The notes under the pieces were generated by a model. It ran no database searches. It had not been told where the DNA came from and saw only the letters and a program-made list of their open reading frames with translations. A stretch of 64,000 nt of DNA from Zygnema cylindricum (Eukaryota > Streptophyta > Zygnematophyceae > Zygnematales > Zygnemataceae): the NCBI GenBank assembly GCA_037447655.1, contig JBBHKE010003299.1, positions 62,001-126,000 on the forward strand, read 5' to 3'. Shown piece after piece: positions 1 through 9,365 of the stretch (position 1 is the first letter of the stretch; each line of letters opens with the position of its first letter). The translations under genes and the position numbers were made by a program.

Positions 1-496
1 CAGCCAACTGGAGCTCCTGAATAGTTTCAGCTCTATAAATCTCCACTAAACTCTCCCACAACTCCTCCGCCTTGTAAATGTGAAGATGAGGAGTGGCGAA
101 ACCTTGAGTGAGGTGCCTCAGAATGAAGTTCTTGGCAACCATGTTTACATCCTCCCACATTTGAGTATCGTTCTCCACGGTCTTCACGGTCGCCGCTCCC
201 GATACTGTGGCAATAGGAGTGAGGGGTGTCTCCTTCCCTTTTTCCTTTTCGGACACACTGCTTTCCCCATTATCTGTCTCCTTCGCTGAGGCAGCCGTTG
301 TTGCAGAAAACCTTACTCCCCCAAATCTTGGTGGAGTTCGCGAAGGTGGACGTTTCACTCGTCCACTGACGATACCCCAGTATCGTTTTTCACACAAAGC
401 TCCCATCATCATGGCTTCCCAATAGATGAACCCAAATCCATTGAAGGTGGGCACCCTAGAGGGTGGGCCCATAACCTGCAATTCTGTGTCCTCCAT
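1..496 (-). CDS. Ty1/copia Gag N-terminal part, element A (runs off the window)
   Basis: This is the first ~165 codons of a copia Gag, open without a stop to the window edge. The chosen ATG (496-494) lies inside the 5' LTR and reads MEDTELQVMGPPSRVP across the LTR end and primer binding site; a second in-frame ATG (472-470) is the M of MGPP. The protein continues with the family motif FIYWEAMMMGALCEKRYWGIVSG, an acidic, serine/threonine-rich linker and the helical segment before KAEELWESLVEIYRA. Gag would form the cytoplasmic virus-like particle that packages element RNA. The zinc knuckle and pol lie outside the window. This is the least damaged gag start among the F1-type copies here. Family assignment rests on similarity to the gag-pol copies elsewhere in the window. 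Confidence 0.8.
   Translation of the reverse strand, partial: MEDTELQVMGPPSRVPTFNGFGFIYWEAMMMGALCEKRYWGIVSGRVKRPPSRTPPRFGGVRFSATTAASAKETDNGESSVSEKEKGKETPLTPIATVSGAATVKTVENDTQMWEDVNMVAKNFILRHLTQGFATPHLHIYKAEELWESLVEIYRAETIQELQLA
462..476 (-). promoter_or_regulatory. Primer binding site of element A (half-tRNA iMet type)
   Basis: On the minus strand this reads GGTTATGGGCCCACC, directly after the LTR terminal CA. It is the complement of plant initiator tRNA-Met nucleotides 26-40 (anticodon arm), not of the tRNA 3' end. It contains the ATG of the gag motif MGPP. Confidence 0.75.
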
Positions 497-1527
497 TGGA
501 CTACAGAATACAAGAAGCCTCTAGATATTGTTTAACCTACCCACTTTAAGCCACAACCACTTCTTCCCAAGAAGGCAAACTGACAATTTGATTGCTTCCC
601 TGTGCAGCCTGGACTCCCCTGAGTCCGTAGCAAAAAGAATCAATGAAAACGGCCAACCAGCCGATAAGTTATAGGGTGGCAAAGATGCCAATTTATACAA
701 ACTCTCAGAGAGAGAGGACTATCTACCTAAATTTTCCTAAGTCCTAGTTTTTCCTAATTCCCTCTCACAGCTCCTATCTACTGCCTGTACGAACGAATCA
801 TAAAACTGTATAGTACTAGAAAGTACTACTGCCGATGTACTTTCTGTACGGCCTCTGTACGACAAGGCCATTAAGTGGACGCGTGTCCACTTTCCACTCG
901 TCCGTACGTTCCTCGGAATTCCTGCGACCGAATGATGTCTTCCCACGTGGCGCCAGGTCATGCCATGTCAATAAATGCCAAAATGACCATTCCGGGATTT
1001 CGGCGATGATGTGCGCTGTTAGATTTGACGCGAAATTCAATCTCGGCTGTAATAAATACTTGCGCGATATTTGTTTTGCTGTCGAAACATAATGCGCGAT
1101 ATCCATTTCAAACAAGTACAGTACTTCGTACTTTGTAGAACTGTATCTATGCGTGGCGTTAAGAGTTTCAGTAAAATGAATCTAGTACATTACAATAGTT
1201 TAAATAGTAATGAAACCCTATATCTCTTAACGGACTTCTACGACAGACTGGTTAGAGCTAACGGCTACGCCGCGCTCTGCCGGTCGGGGGTTCGAGTCCT
1301 GCCGGACTCAACCTTTTGTTGAGAGTGGCTTAAGCCACTCTTTAGTCCTTCCTATGGAGTTGAGGCAGCCATGGCTCCATTGCTCTCTCTCTCTCTCCTT
1401 CAGTGACTACAACAAGTATGGGGGCGAGAGAGAGAGAAGAGATAGAGGCAGGCTGCCTACATTTTCTTTTCATGTTTTCTAATAAATTTAGACCTTGAAA
1501 ATATACTAAAAACTACTTATTTCAACA
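477..1527 (-). repeat. 5' LTR of copia element A
   Basis: Minus-strand LTR of ~1051 bp, beginning TGTTGAAATAAG at 1527 and ending TTGCA at 477. In element orientation it holds, in order: an antisense tRNA-like segment (1236-1317 on +), a G-box CACGTG (944-949), GTAC-rich repeats, a TATAAAT box (697-691), a conserved hairpin GACTC-AGGG-GAGTC, and a terminal hairpin whose loop holds the upstream gag ATG. The sequence beyond 1527 is the LTR of element B, starting in the middle of that LTR, so A appears to have inserted into B. The other flank is outside the window, so the target duplication cannot be checked. Confidence 0.85.
1236..1317 (+). other. tRNA-like segment inside the LTR of A (antisense to the element)
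   Basis: An A-box-like motif (TGGTTAGAGCTAACGG, 1249-1264), a B-box (GGTTCGAGTCC, 1289-1299) and a TTTT run (1314-1317) are spaced as in a tRNA gene. I could not fold a good cloverleaf: the D stem partner is missing, and the segment instead forms a hairpin from AGAGC and GCTCT. It recurs antisense in the LTRs of B, E, G, K and others. It is best called tRNA-derived or tRNA-like, not a tRNA gene. Confidence 0.6.
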
Positions 1528-2280
1528 TAGCCGTCACCTCTAACCGATATGTCGTAGAAGTTCGTTAGATTATATAGGGTTTAACTTCTACTTAAATAAT
1601 GTTAAGGAACATTAATCCAATTAACGAAATTATAGATAGCAAGCAAAGAGACTAGTGGTAATATAAGGCGAACCAGAACTCGCACGAAACAAATGTACCG
1701 GACATTTGTTTTAAACGGCTAATATTAAAAACCGGTCTAGATCTGACAGCATGTATTATCGCCGAGATCCCAAAATAACCGCTTTGGCGGTTATCGGGCG
1801 TGACATGACCTAGAGCCACGTGGCACGATAGGATTAGAAAGCAGGAATCCTTGATAGCATGGGAACAAATATAGAGAAGACAAGCGTCCACTCCATGGCT
1901 TTGTTGTACACACGCCGTAGAAAAAGTACATCGGCCATGGTACCTTTTTGTATTTTACAGTTCCCTGATTAGTTAGTACATCAGTAGATAGGGGTTGTGA
2001 CAGGGGTGAAAGACTTAGAGGATTGAGGAAGTTGCTGCCTCTTTCCTAATGAGCTTGTATAAATATTGGTATCTTTGCCACATGATAATTAATCGTTCGG
2101 TTGGGCGTTTTAAGTGATTCTTTTTGCTACGGACTTAGGGGAGTCCAGACTGTATTGGGGTGCTGTCACATTGTCTATTTACCTGCTTGGGTACCATTGA
2201 TCCTAGGTGAAGAAAGGATAGTCAAAAACTATCGAAAGACTTTCTGAATTTTGTAGTCCAATGGGTGACACATAATTGCA
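1528..2280 (+). repeat. 5' LTR of copia element B, 5'-truncated by insertion of A
   Basis: This segment aligns with the B 3' LTR (6695-7689) from its tRNA-like part to the terminal CA at 2279-2280. The first part of the LTR is missing because element A abuts it at 1527. Visible signals are a G-box (1817-1822), a TATAAATA box (2058-2065) and GATTCTTTTTGC followed by the GACTT/GAGTC hairpin. The loop ATG (2261-2263) is followed by a TAA after three codons. Confidence 0.85.
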
Positions 2281-3330
2281 GGTTATGGGTCCACCCTCTA
2301 GGGTGCCCATCTTCAATGGATCTGGGTTCATTTATTGGGAAACCATGATGGTAGGGGCTCTGTGTGAAAAACGATATTAGGGTATTGTCAGTGGACAAGT
2401 GAAACGTCCATCTCAGGGAATCCCACCAGAGTTTAGTGGAGTGAGGTTTTCTGCAGCAACATCTGCCCCAACGGAGGAAGCAGATGATGGGGACAACAAT
2501 GTTTCTGAAAAAGGGAAAGGGAAGGAGACGCCTATCACTCCCATCGCCACGGCATTGGCAGCGGTGGCCATGAAGACTAAGGAAACTGATATTCAAACAT
2601 GGGAATACATAAACATGGTTCCCAGACAATTCATTTAGAGGCACCTCACTCAAGCTTTTGCAACCTCTCATCTTCATATTCTCAAAGCCAAGGAGCTGTG
2701 GGTGACTTTAGTGGAGATCTATAGAGCCGGTACTATTCAAGAGCTCCAAATGGCCGAGCAAAGGCTAGGGGATTACACTTACGAAGGGGGAAAAATGTTG
2801 GATTTGTGTAATGACCTCTCTTGTTTATATATCGAAATAGAAATTGTCGGGTGGACAGGAACAATGAAGATGAAGGTCAACACCCTCATCATGAAGCTGC
2901 CTGATGAGTATAAGACCATAGTATATCGAGTTTAGGAAATGGATGACTGTTCGTGGAAGTGGAATACAATGGTCCGAATGATACTTGTGCAAGAAAACAC
3001 TATTGAGATTCAAAGAGGAGGAAAGAGCGTTCAAGTTTAAGCTGCCGGAACGGACCGATGGGGGAAAGGTTCGAGGAAGCCATACAACAACTTTATAGGA
3101 GAGAAAGATCAATCTGGAGAATCGAGGCTCCCAAAGGGCCTTTGTCATTTATGCAAGAAGCCAAGACACTTCATAGCGGATTGTACCAAGCTGTAGGAGC
3201 TCAAACTCCAAGAGAACCGTGCTGGAGGTTCTTCCAGAGGGAAGAAGAAGGCACTTGTGGTTACACAAGTGAAAGGGGAGACCGAAGAGGACTAGTCCTC
3301 TGAGGAGGAGGATGGGGACCTTTTTCTTGA
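2261..3330 (+). pseudogene. Gag of copia element B (decayed)
   Basis: The Gag family pattern is clear but broken. The primer binding site GGTTATGGGTCCACC is at 2281-2295, giving MGPPSRVPIFNGSGFIYWE, and a TAG follows shortly at about 2378. Later parts are the segment from about 2399 (KRPSQGIPPEFSG), the helical part ending in PDEYKTIVYRV near 2933, and a zinc knuckle of form CX2CX4HX4C (CHLCKKPRHFIADC, about 3146-3190). Several stops and frame changes make it non-coding as it stands. It would be the particle-forming half of the gag-pol polyprotein. Confidence 0.85.
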
Positions 3331-6300
3331 GAAGAACATGGAGGAGAAGGAGATCCCTCGAAAACAGAAGGGTGCCCTTAGAGCCATTCGAAAAGCCCCA
3401 CAGGAAGGTAAGATCATTGACTCAAGTGCATCCATGCATATGTGTCGTGACAAACACCTCTTCACCAAGCTAAGAAAGATCCCTATTGTAGTGATAGAGT
3501 ATAAAGATGGGAGAATAGTTACCACAGATCTAGTGGGCTCGGTAGATATGAAAGTCTGAGTAAAACGAAAGACTTCTATACTTACCTTCTCAAATGTACT
3601 CTACATTGCGTTGTTGAGAAAAAATCTTGTTTCTACATCTGTGTTAGATGATAAAGAATTTGATACCTTCACTAAAAAGGGAGTCTTTATAGCTAAGTAT
3701 TGGGATGAAGTCTACTTCACAACAAATAAGGGTAGCCAACGAATGTTTAGGCTTAACTTGAGTAATGAAAAGAAGAATGCCAACTATGTTGGTGTCCCAA
3801 ACATGATGATGTGGCATAAGCGGTTTGGGCATGTGCATTTTGAAAGGCTGAGGGAAATGAAGAAGCTTCAGGTAGTAGAAGGGATTCAGTTTGGGGACAA
3901 TGAAATGATTGATGATTATAGTGGCTGTGCCCAAGGAAAGGCTCATAGACTCCCTTTTCCCAAAACTACCACATATAGGGGTGAGAAAGTACTAGATCTG
4001 GTCCACACAGATATCCGAGGACCGCCAAAAGAACCTTCGGTCGAGGGAAAGAGGTATATGATGACAATCATCGATGACTGGTCTAGATACTCTAGAGTCT
4101 ACTTTCTAAAAAAATAGTTAGAGGCACCAACTTACTTCAAAGAGTATAAAGCCTGGACTGTGAGGTTGCACGGAACCCCCATTAAAAGGATAAGGAGTAA
4201 CAATGGAGGCGAATATACGTCTAACCAGTTTGAGGAATACTTGAGGGATGAGGGAGTTTAGCATCAGAAAACTATACCGTATAATCGAGAACAGAATGGG
4301 GTAGCTGAGAGGCTGAACCGGACTCTAGGAGATAGTCTATTTAGTATGCTGGCCGACAAGAAGGTAGGAAAAAGATTTTGGGCAAAGGCCATGAACTGCG
4401 CTAACTACATTAAGAATAAAGTCCTTACCTCAACTGTGAAAGGGATGACACCTTATAAGAGATGGGTTGGAAGGAAACCAGATGTCACTCACGTGAAAGT
4501 ATTCGGTAGTCAAGTTTACAGTCTTGATACCGCCAAGAAAAATTGGAAACTAGATGCTAAAAGAAAACTTCGATATTTTGTGGGATATGATGAGGATGTC
4601 AAGGGATATACAATCTATAACTTAGCAAAACAAAATATCATAGTAGTAAAACACTAAGTTGTTATGGATGAACGGAAGTCATTTGATCCCTTCAAATATA
4701 CTAAGAAATTAAAAATCTGTTTTGAGTCCGAGAGTGAGGAGGACTTGGATTCTCTCGAAATGGACAAGAGTGAAAAAATGATTGCAGTTTCAGGGAAGAT
4801 GCCAGATAGGGGAGAAATGCTGGAATCTCTCCATATCCCTATACACTTCGAAGAGACAGAGGAGGAGGACTCGGAACCAGCTTCCATGGATAGGGGAGCT
4901 AATGAGACAGTGAGGAAGAACCTGAGACTTCCCTCTATTCGAGCTTCGGATTTTGAGGGAGGACAAAAATCAGCAAGTGGCTACAGGAAAAACATGCCCC
5001 TTACAAGGTTAACTAAGCTGTCTCACCCTTATGATCCTCAGTCATATTCGGAGGCAATGAACAGTCAGGAGAAAGACAGATGGGTTAGAGCCATAAATGA
5101 TTAGATGGCCTCCATCATGGAAGCGAATACTTGGGAGCTGGTGAATTGAGCCATAAATGATGAGATGGCCTCCATCATGGAAGCGAATACTTGGGAGCTG
5201 GTGAATTTTCCTCGAAACACAAAACCGATTGGGTGCAAGTGGGTGTTTAAACTAAAACTGAACCCAAATAATACCATTGAGAGATATAAGGCTTGGTTGG
5301 TAGCAAAGAGGTTCACCCAAAAAGAGGGGATAGATTATGAGGAGAAGTTTGCTCGAGTAGTTCGGTTCCCATCACTAAGGATTCTCCTCAGTCTAGCAGC
5401 AGCAGAATACACGAAAATACATCAGATGGATATTAAGACCGCCTTCCTGAACGGTGAGCTGGAGGAAGAAATATTCATGCGGCAATGAAAGGGGTTTGTA
5501 GAGGAAGGAGATGAGAGTAAAGTATGTCGACTCATAAAGTCCTTGTATGGATTGAAGCAAGATCCCAGACAAATGAATAAAAAACTAGGTGAGTTTCCCA
5601 CTGGTCTGGGATATATCCGGATCATCTAACCATTCTATTTCTAAGTTTGAGGATGAAATGGTGTTATTTTCATTACAATTTATGAGGATGATTTGTTGGT
5701 GGTAAGTAAGTCTATGGAAAAGATTCATAAATTAAAAAAAGATCTTAGAAGTCGGTTTGACATAAAGGATTAAAGGGAGGCAAGATACATTTTTGGAATT
5801 CAAATGGAGAGAGATAGGGGGAAGAAGATTATCAAACTTACTCAAAAGGAAGCAATAGGTAATATGCTTGAGGAATTTCCGATAGAAAAGGCAAACAACT
5901 GTACCACTTCTATGGACTTGAAGAAAGTAAGTGATGGGAGTGTAGAAGAAGGAGTGATAATCTTAGATGACCAGATGAGTCCAGAAGAGAGACAGTTTAT
6001 GAAGTCTATTTCTTACACACAGGTTGTAGGAAGTTTAATCTACTTTATTAACTATGTTAGGCCAGGCATAGCGGCAGCAGTTGAAGTCCTTAGTAGGAGT
6101 ATAAATGATCCTAGGAAGAGAGACTGGGAGGCAGCCAAGAGAGTCATGAGATATTTGGTGGGAACCAAAGATTTATGGTTGTATTTGGGGGGGGGGAGCA
6201 TACTGACATCACTACTAAGAGTGATGCCAACTATGGGGATACACCTATTAGAAGATGAACATCTGGATATGTATTGTATGTGGTGGAAGGTGCTTGCGGT

Positions 6301-6684
6301 TAGAGTAACAAGCAACAAAAGGTGGTTGCTCAGTACATCATGGAGGCTGAGTACATGGCCTCTTGTTCTGCTGTGAAAGAGCTGATGTGGGTTGTCTTTA
6401 TTGCAAGAATTGGGTTATATCAAGGAGGGAGTGCATGGAGTTTTCTTTTATAACCAGGCTGCCATTATAATTGCCGCCAACCAAAACATCATTTCAAGGC
6501 CAAACATATGGACATAAGATTAAGTTTTGTAAGAGAGAAGGTTAAAAACAAAATTGTGAATCTTGTGTATAGAGGTGATGGGGAAATGGTGGCTGATATG
6601 ATGACCAAACCTGTGGCATCTCCCTAGTTAAAACAATGTAGAGAAAAGTGTGGATTAAAAGAAAAATTAAAATTAGACTAGAAA
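3331..6684 (+). pseudogene. Pol of copia element B (protease, integrase, RT, RNase H; decayed)
   Basis: Domains appear in copia order. Protease: IIDSSASMHMC near 3414 (usual DSGAS changed to DSSAS). GAG-pre-integrase zinc region: WHKRFGHVH to CSGCAQGKAHRLPFP, 3810-3960. Integrase core: DLVHTDIRG, DDWSRY and the NREQNGVAERLNRT motif, 3990-4330. Reverse transcriptase: KPIGCKWVFKLKLN, HQMDIKTAFLNGELEEE, from 5165. RNase H: ends near 6680 just before the polypurine tract. Stops occur for example at 3557, 4115, 4655 and 5486, and a 60-bp tandem duplication lies in the RT region. The domain order INT-RT marks Ty1/copia. Confidence 0.88.
5088..5207 (+). repeat. 60-bp tandem duplication inside B pol
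   Basis: Two adjacent 60-bp copies start GAGCCATAAATGAT at 5088 and 5148 and differ by one base (TTAGATGG versus TGAGATGG). The duplication is in frame in length, but the first copy carries TAG. It is not seen in the matching regions of C, E or K, so it arose after insertion. Confidence 0.9.
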
Positions 6685-6694
6685 ATAAAGGGAG

Positions 6695-7689
6695 TGATGA
6701 AATCACTAGATTTAGCGGGTATTTTCTAGGTCTGAATAGATTAAAGCACATGCACTCTGCCTCCACCTTCTCTCTCTTACCTCCATACTTCTTGTAATTT
6801 TTGAAGGCGAGAGAAAGGGGAGGAGCCATGGCTGCCTTAACTACACAAGCAGGTTTGTAGAGTGACACAAGTCACACATAACAAAAAATGTTGAGTCTGC
6901 AGGACTGAAACCGTCTACCGGTAGAGCGAGGCGTAGCTGTCACCTCTAACCGGTATGTCGTAGAAGTTCGTTAGATTATATAGGGTTTAACTTCTACTTA
7001 AACAGTGTTAAAGAATATTAATCCGATTAACGAAATTATAAATAACAAGCATAGAGACTAGTTGTAATATAGTGCGAACTAGAACCTGCACGAAACAAAT
7101 GTACCGAACATTTGTTTTAAACGACTAATATTAAAAACCGGTCTAGAACAGACGGCATGTATCATCGCCGAGATACCGGAATATCCGCTTTGGCAGTTTT
7201 CGGGCGTGACATGACCTAGAGCCACGTGGCACAATGATTTTGGTAAGCGGGAATCTCACATAGCATGGGAACAAGTATAGAGAAGACATGCGTCCACTCC
7301 ATGGCCCTGTCGTACACAAGCCGTACAAAAAGTACATCGGCCAAGGTACCTTTTTGTATTTTATAGTTCCCTGATTGGTTGGTACATCAGTAGATAGGGG
7401 TTGTGAGAGGGTTTTTAGGACTTAGAGGATTGAGGAAGTAGCCGCCTCTCTCCCAATGAGCTTGTATAAATATTAACATCTTTGCCACTTGATAATAAAT
7501 CGTCCGGTTGGGCATTTTTCAGTGATTCTTTTTGTTATGGACTCAGGGGAGTCTAGACTGCACTGAGGTGTATTCAAGTTGTTTATTTGCTTGCTTGGGG
7601 AGTAGTGATCCTAGCTGAAGAAAGGATAGTCAAAAACTATCTAGAGGCTTCTTAAAATTTTGTAGTCCAACGGGTGTCACAGAATTGCA
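6695..7689 (+). repeat. 3' LTR of copia element B
   Basis: The LTR begins TGATGAAATCACTAG right after the polypurine tract AAATAAAGGGAG and ends ACAGAATTGCA at 7689, ~995 bp. It contains an antisense tRNA-like segment (6883-6966, minus), a G-box near 7226, a TATAAATA box near 7468 and the GACTC-AGGG-GAGTC hairpin. Here the terminal hairpin reads CAGAATTGCA where the 5' LTR has CATAATTGCA. It is followed by CTAGC, a possible target duplication that cannot be checked because the left end of B is broken. Confidence 0.87.
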
Positions 7690-7893
7690 CTAGCCACACC
7701 AAAGGACACGTGGCGCTAATTCATTGGATTGCAGTATCTTTGGAGAGCACCAGAACGAGTCCGAATATGGCAAGCATTAACTCTTTGGCTATGTTGTACA
7801 ATGACCTTAAAGAAAGTACACCAGCACCAATACCTTTCTATACTTTTCATTGTTTTGATTGGTGCCGTATTGTAGGAGTAGATGTTGTACAAT
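7690..7893 (+). repeat. LTR U3 fragment of another copia copy
   Basis: This stretch has the U3 features of the LTRs here: GACACGTGGC, the paired GTACAAT/AAAGTACAC motifs and the TTTTGATTGGTGC tail. It is closest to the LTR at 24942. No coding sequence. Element B probably inserted into it. Confidence 0.55.
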
Positions 7894-8298
7894 GACAACA
7901 GGTGGAGGTGGAGCTGTAGCAGTAGTAGTAGAAGTAGACATTACTAGACAAAAGCTTGACAAAAATTCCTCTCAAACAGTGATATTTAACACAATACAAA
8001 ACCTATCTCACAGGTCCAATTTTCCCCATTTTCAGCATACAAGATAACTAGCATATATACTGTCAAATCCCAAAATTAAAGCATTAATGAACCTGTAGAC
8101 CATAAGATATTAGATCTCCAAGTTTGCCAAAAACTGCCTTTAAATTCTGATAATATGAAAACAGGATACCAAAATATTTCTAAGTCCTAAACTTTATACA
8201 ATGAGTGAGTATCTACTACTCATCGAACAATCAAGTGTTTGTACCTGGAATAGTGGTACTGTACTCTAGTACGACGGAGTACCTAAAGTACTTCCAAA
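7894..8298 (-). other. Unassigned sequence sharing a leader and ATG with 30700-30883
   Basis: On the minus strand a leader ends in an ATG followed by codons for a Ser/Thr run and a Pro run (MSTSTTTATAPPPP), then breaks at an LTR fragment. The same leader and start occur at 30883-30700. Element C inserted into this sequence at CCAAA, so the segment continues at 14774. Function unknown; it may be the 5' end of an unrecognised retroelement or gene. Confidence 0.4.
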
Positions 8299-9365
8299 TG
8301 CAACTCTGAGACCTCCATTGGACCTCAGAGTAAGCAGCTCACACAAAGCCTCTAGGATAACCCTGACCCCTTTGTCTTTAAGCACGAATAACCGCCACCG
8401 TGGAAATAAAAAACTCTGACCACCTTCACCCTGTGAAGGCAAGAATCCCTTAAGTCGATAGCAAAAAGAATCTCTGAATTTGCTCCCCTAAGTAGTAAGT
8501 TATGGAGGGTCAAAGTTGACTTTTTGTACAGAAGCTCTCTGGGAGAGAGGGTCCTATCTACCAATTTTTTATAAGTCTTATCTCTCTCACAAACTCTATC
8601 TACTGATGTACGGAACCAATCATATTACACTTCCGTACATAAAAGTACATCTACAGATGTACTTTATGTACGGAAACTGTACGACATGGCCTAAAAGTCG
8701 ACACATGTCTTATCCGGTTTCGGTCCCGAAATCCTCGGGGATGCCGCGATCCAACGTAATTTTGCCACGTGTCATCCGATGTGGCGATGACCACAAACCG
8801 TCGAGATTCTCTTCCGGGATCTCGGCTTTCTTCTCGGTCGTTTGATTGAATGCAAATTTCAATCGTAGTCGTAATAAATACTTGCGCGATATTTGTTTCA
8901 GTAAAGAAATAAATGCGCGGTACTAGTTTTTTACACATACCGTAATCCGTACTTTTAAATAATTGGATCTATGTATCCCGTAAACAGTTGTAGTTAAATG
9001 AATTATCCTACGTAATAATATTTAAATATATATCAAACCCTATATCATACATCATTAGTCAAAGACTTAACGGCTAAGACTACCGGCTACCGGCTATCTT
9101 TCTTCCGCGGGTACCAGGATCAAATCCCGGTTCTGACATCCATCCATTTAGTAAATAAACTACTTATCGGTATATAAACTAATCCATTTCCCGTAAACCT
9201 CTGGATAGCCAAGGTTGCCATGGCTCTAGCTTCCACTCCAACTTCCCAGTAACTGCGACAAGTTTGGGAGTTTGGAGAGAGAAGTTAGAGATAGACTGCC
9301 TCACCTTCTTTCTGTATTTTAATTTAGATCTAGAAAATACTTAAAAGGAATCATCAATTTCTACA
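8299..9365 (-). repeat. 3' LTR of element C
   Basis: In element orientation it carries: a tRNA-like remnant with a B-box-like GGATCAAATCC (about 9116-9126 on +); G-box CACGTG (8766-8771); a U3 palindrome AAAGTACATCT/AGATGTACTTT (8643-8666); and the GACT-hairpin. The terminal hairpin is ACTCTGAG/CTCAGAGT with CCAATGGAG in the loop, the ATG that is lost in the C 5' LTR. Confidence 0.92.

Noticed and set aside
1236-1317. A true tRNA gene
   Set aside because: Boxes A and B and a T run exist, but D-arm and acceptor pairing fail, and the segment recurs in LTRs.
477-2295. Standard copia primer site TGGTATCAGAGC
   Set aside because: I looked for it after each LTR end and did not find it; the anticodon-arm site fits every copy instead.
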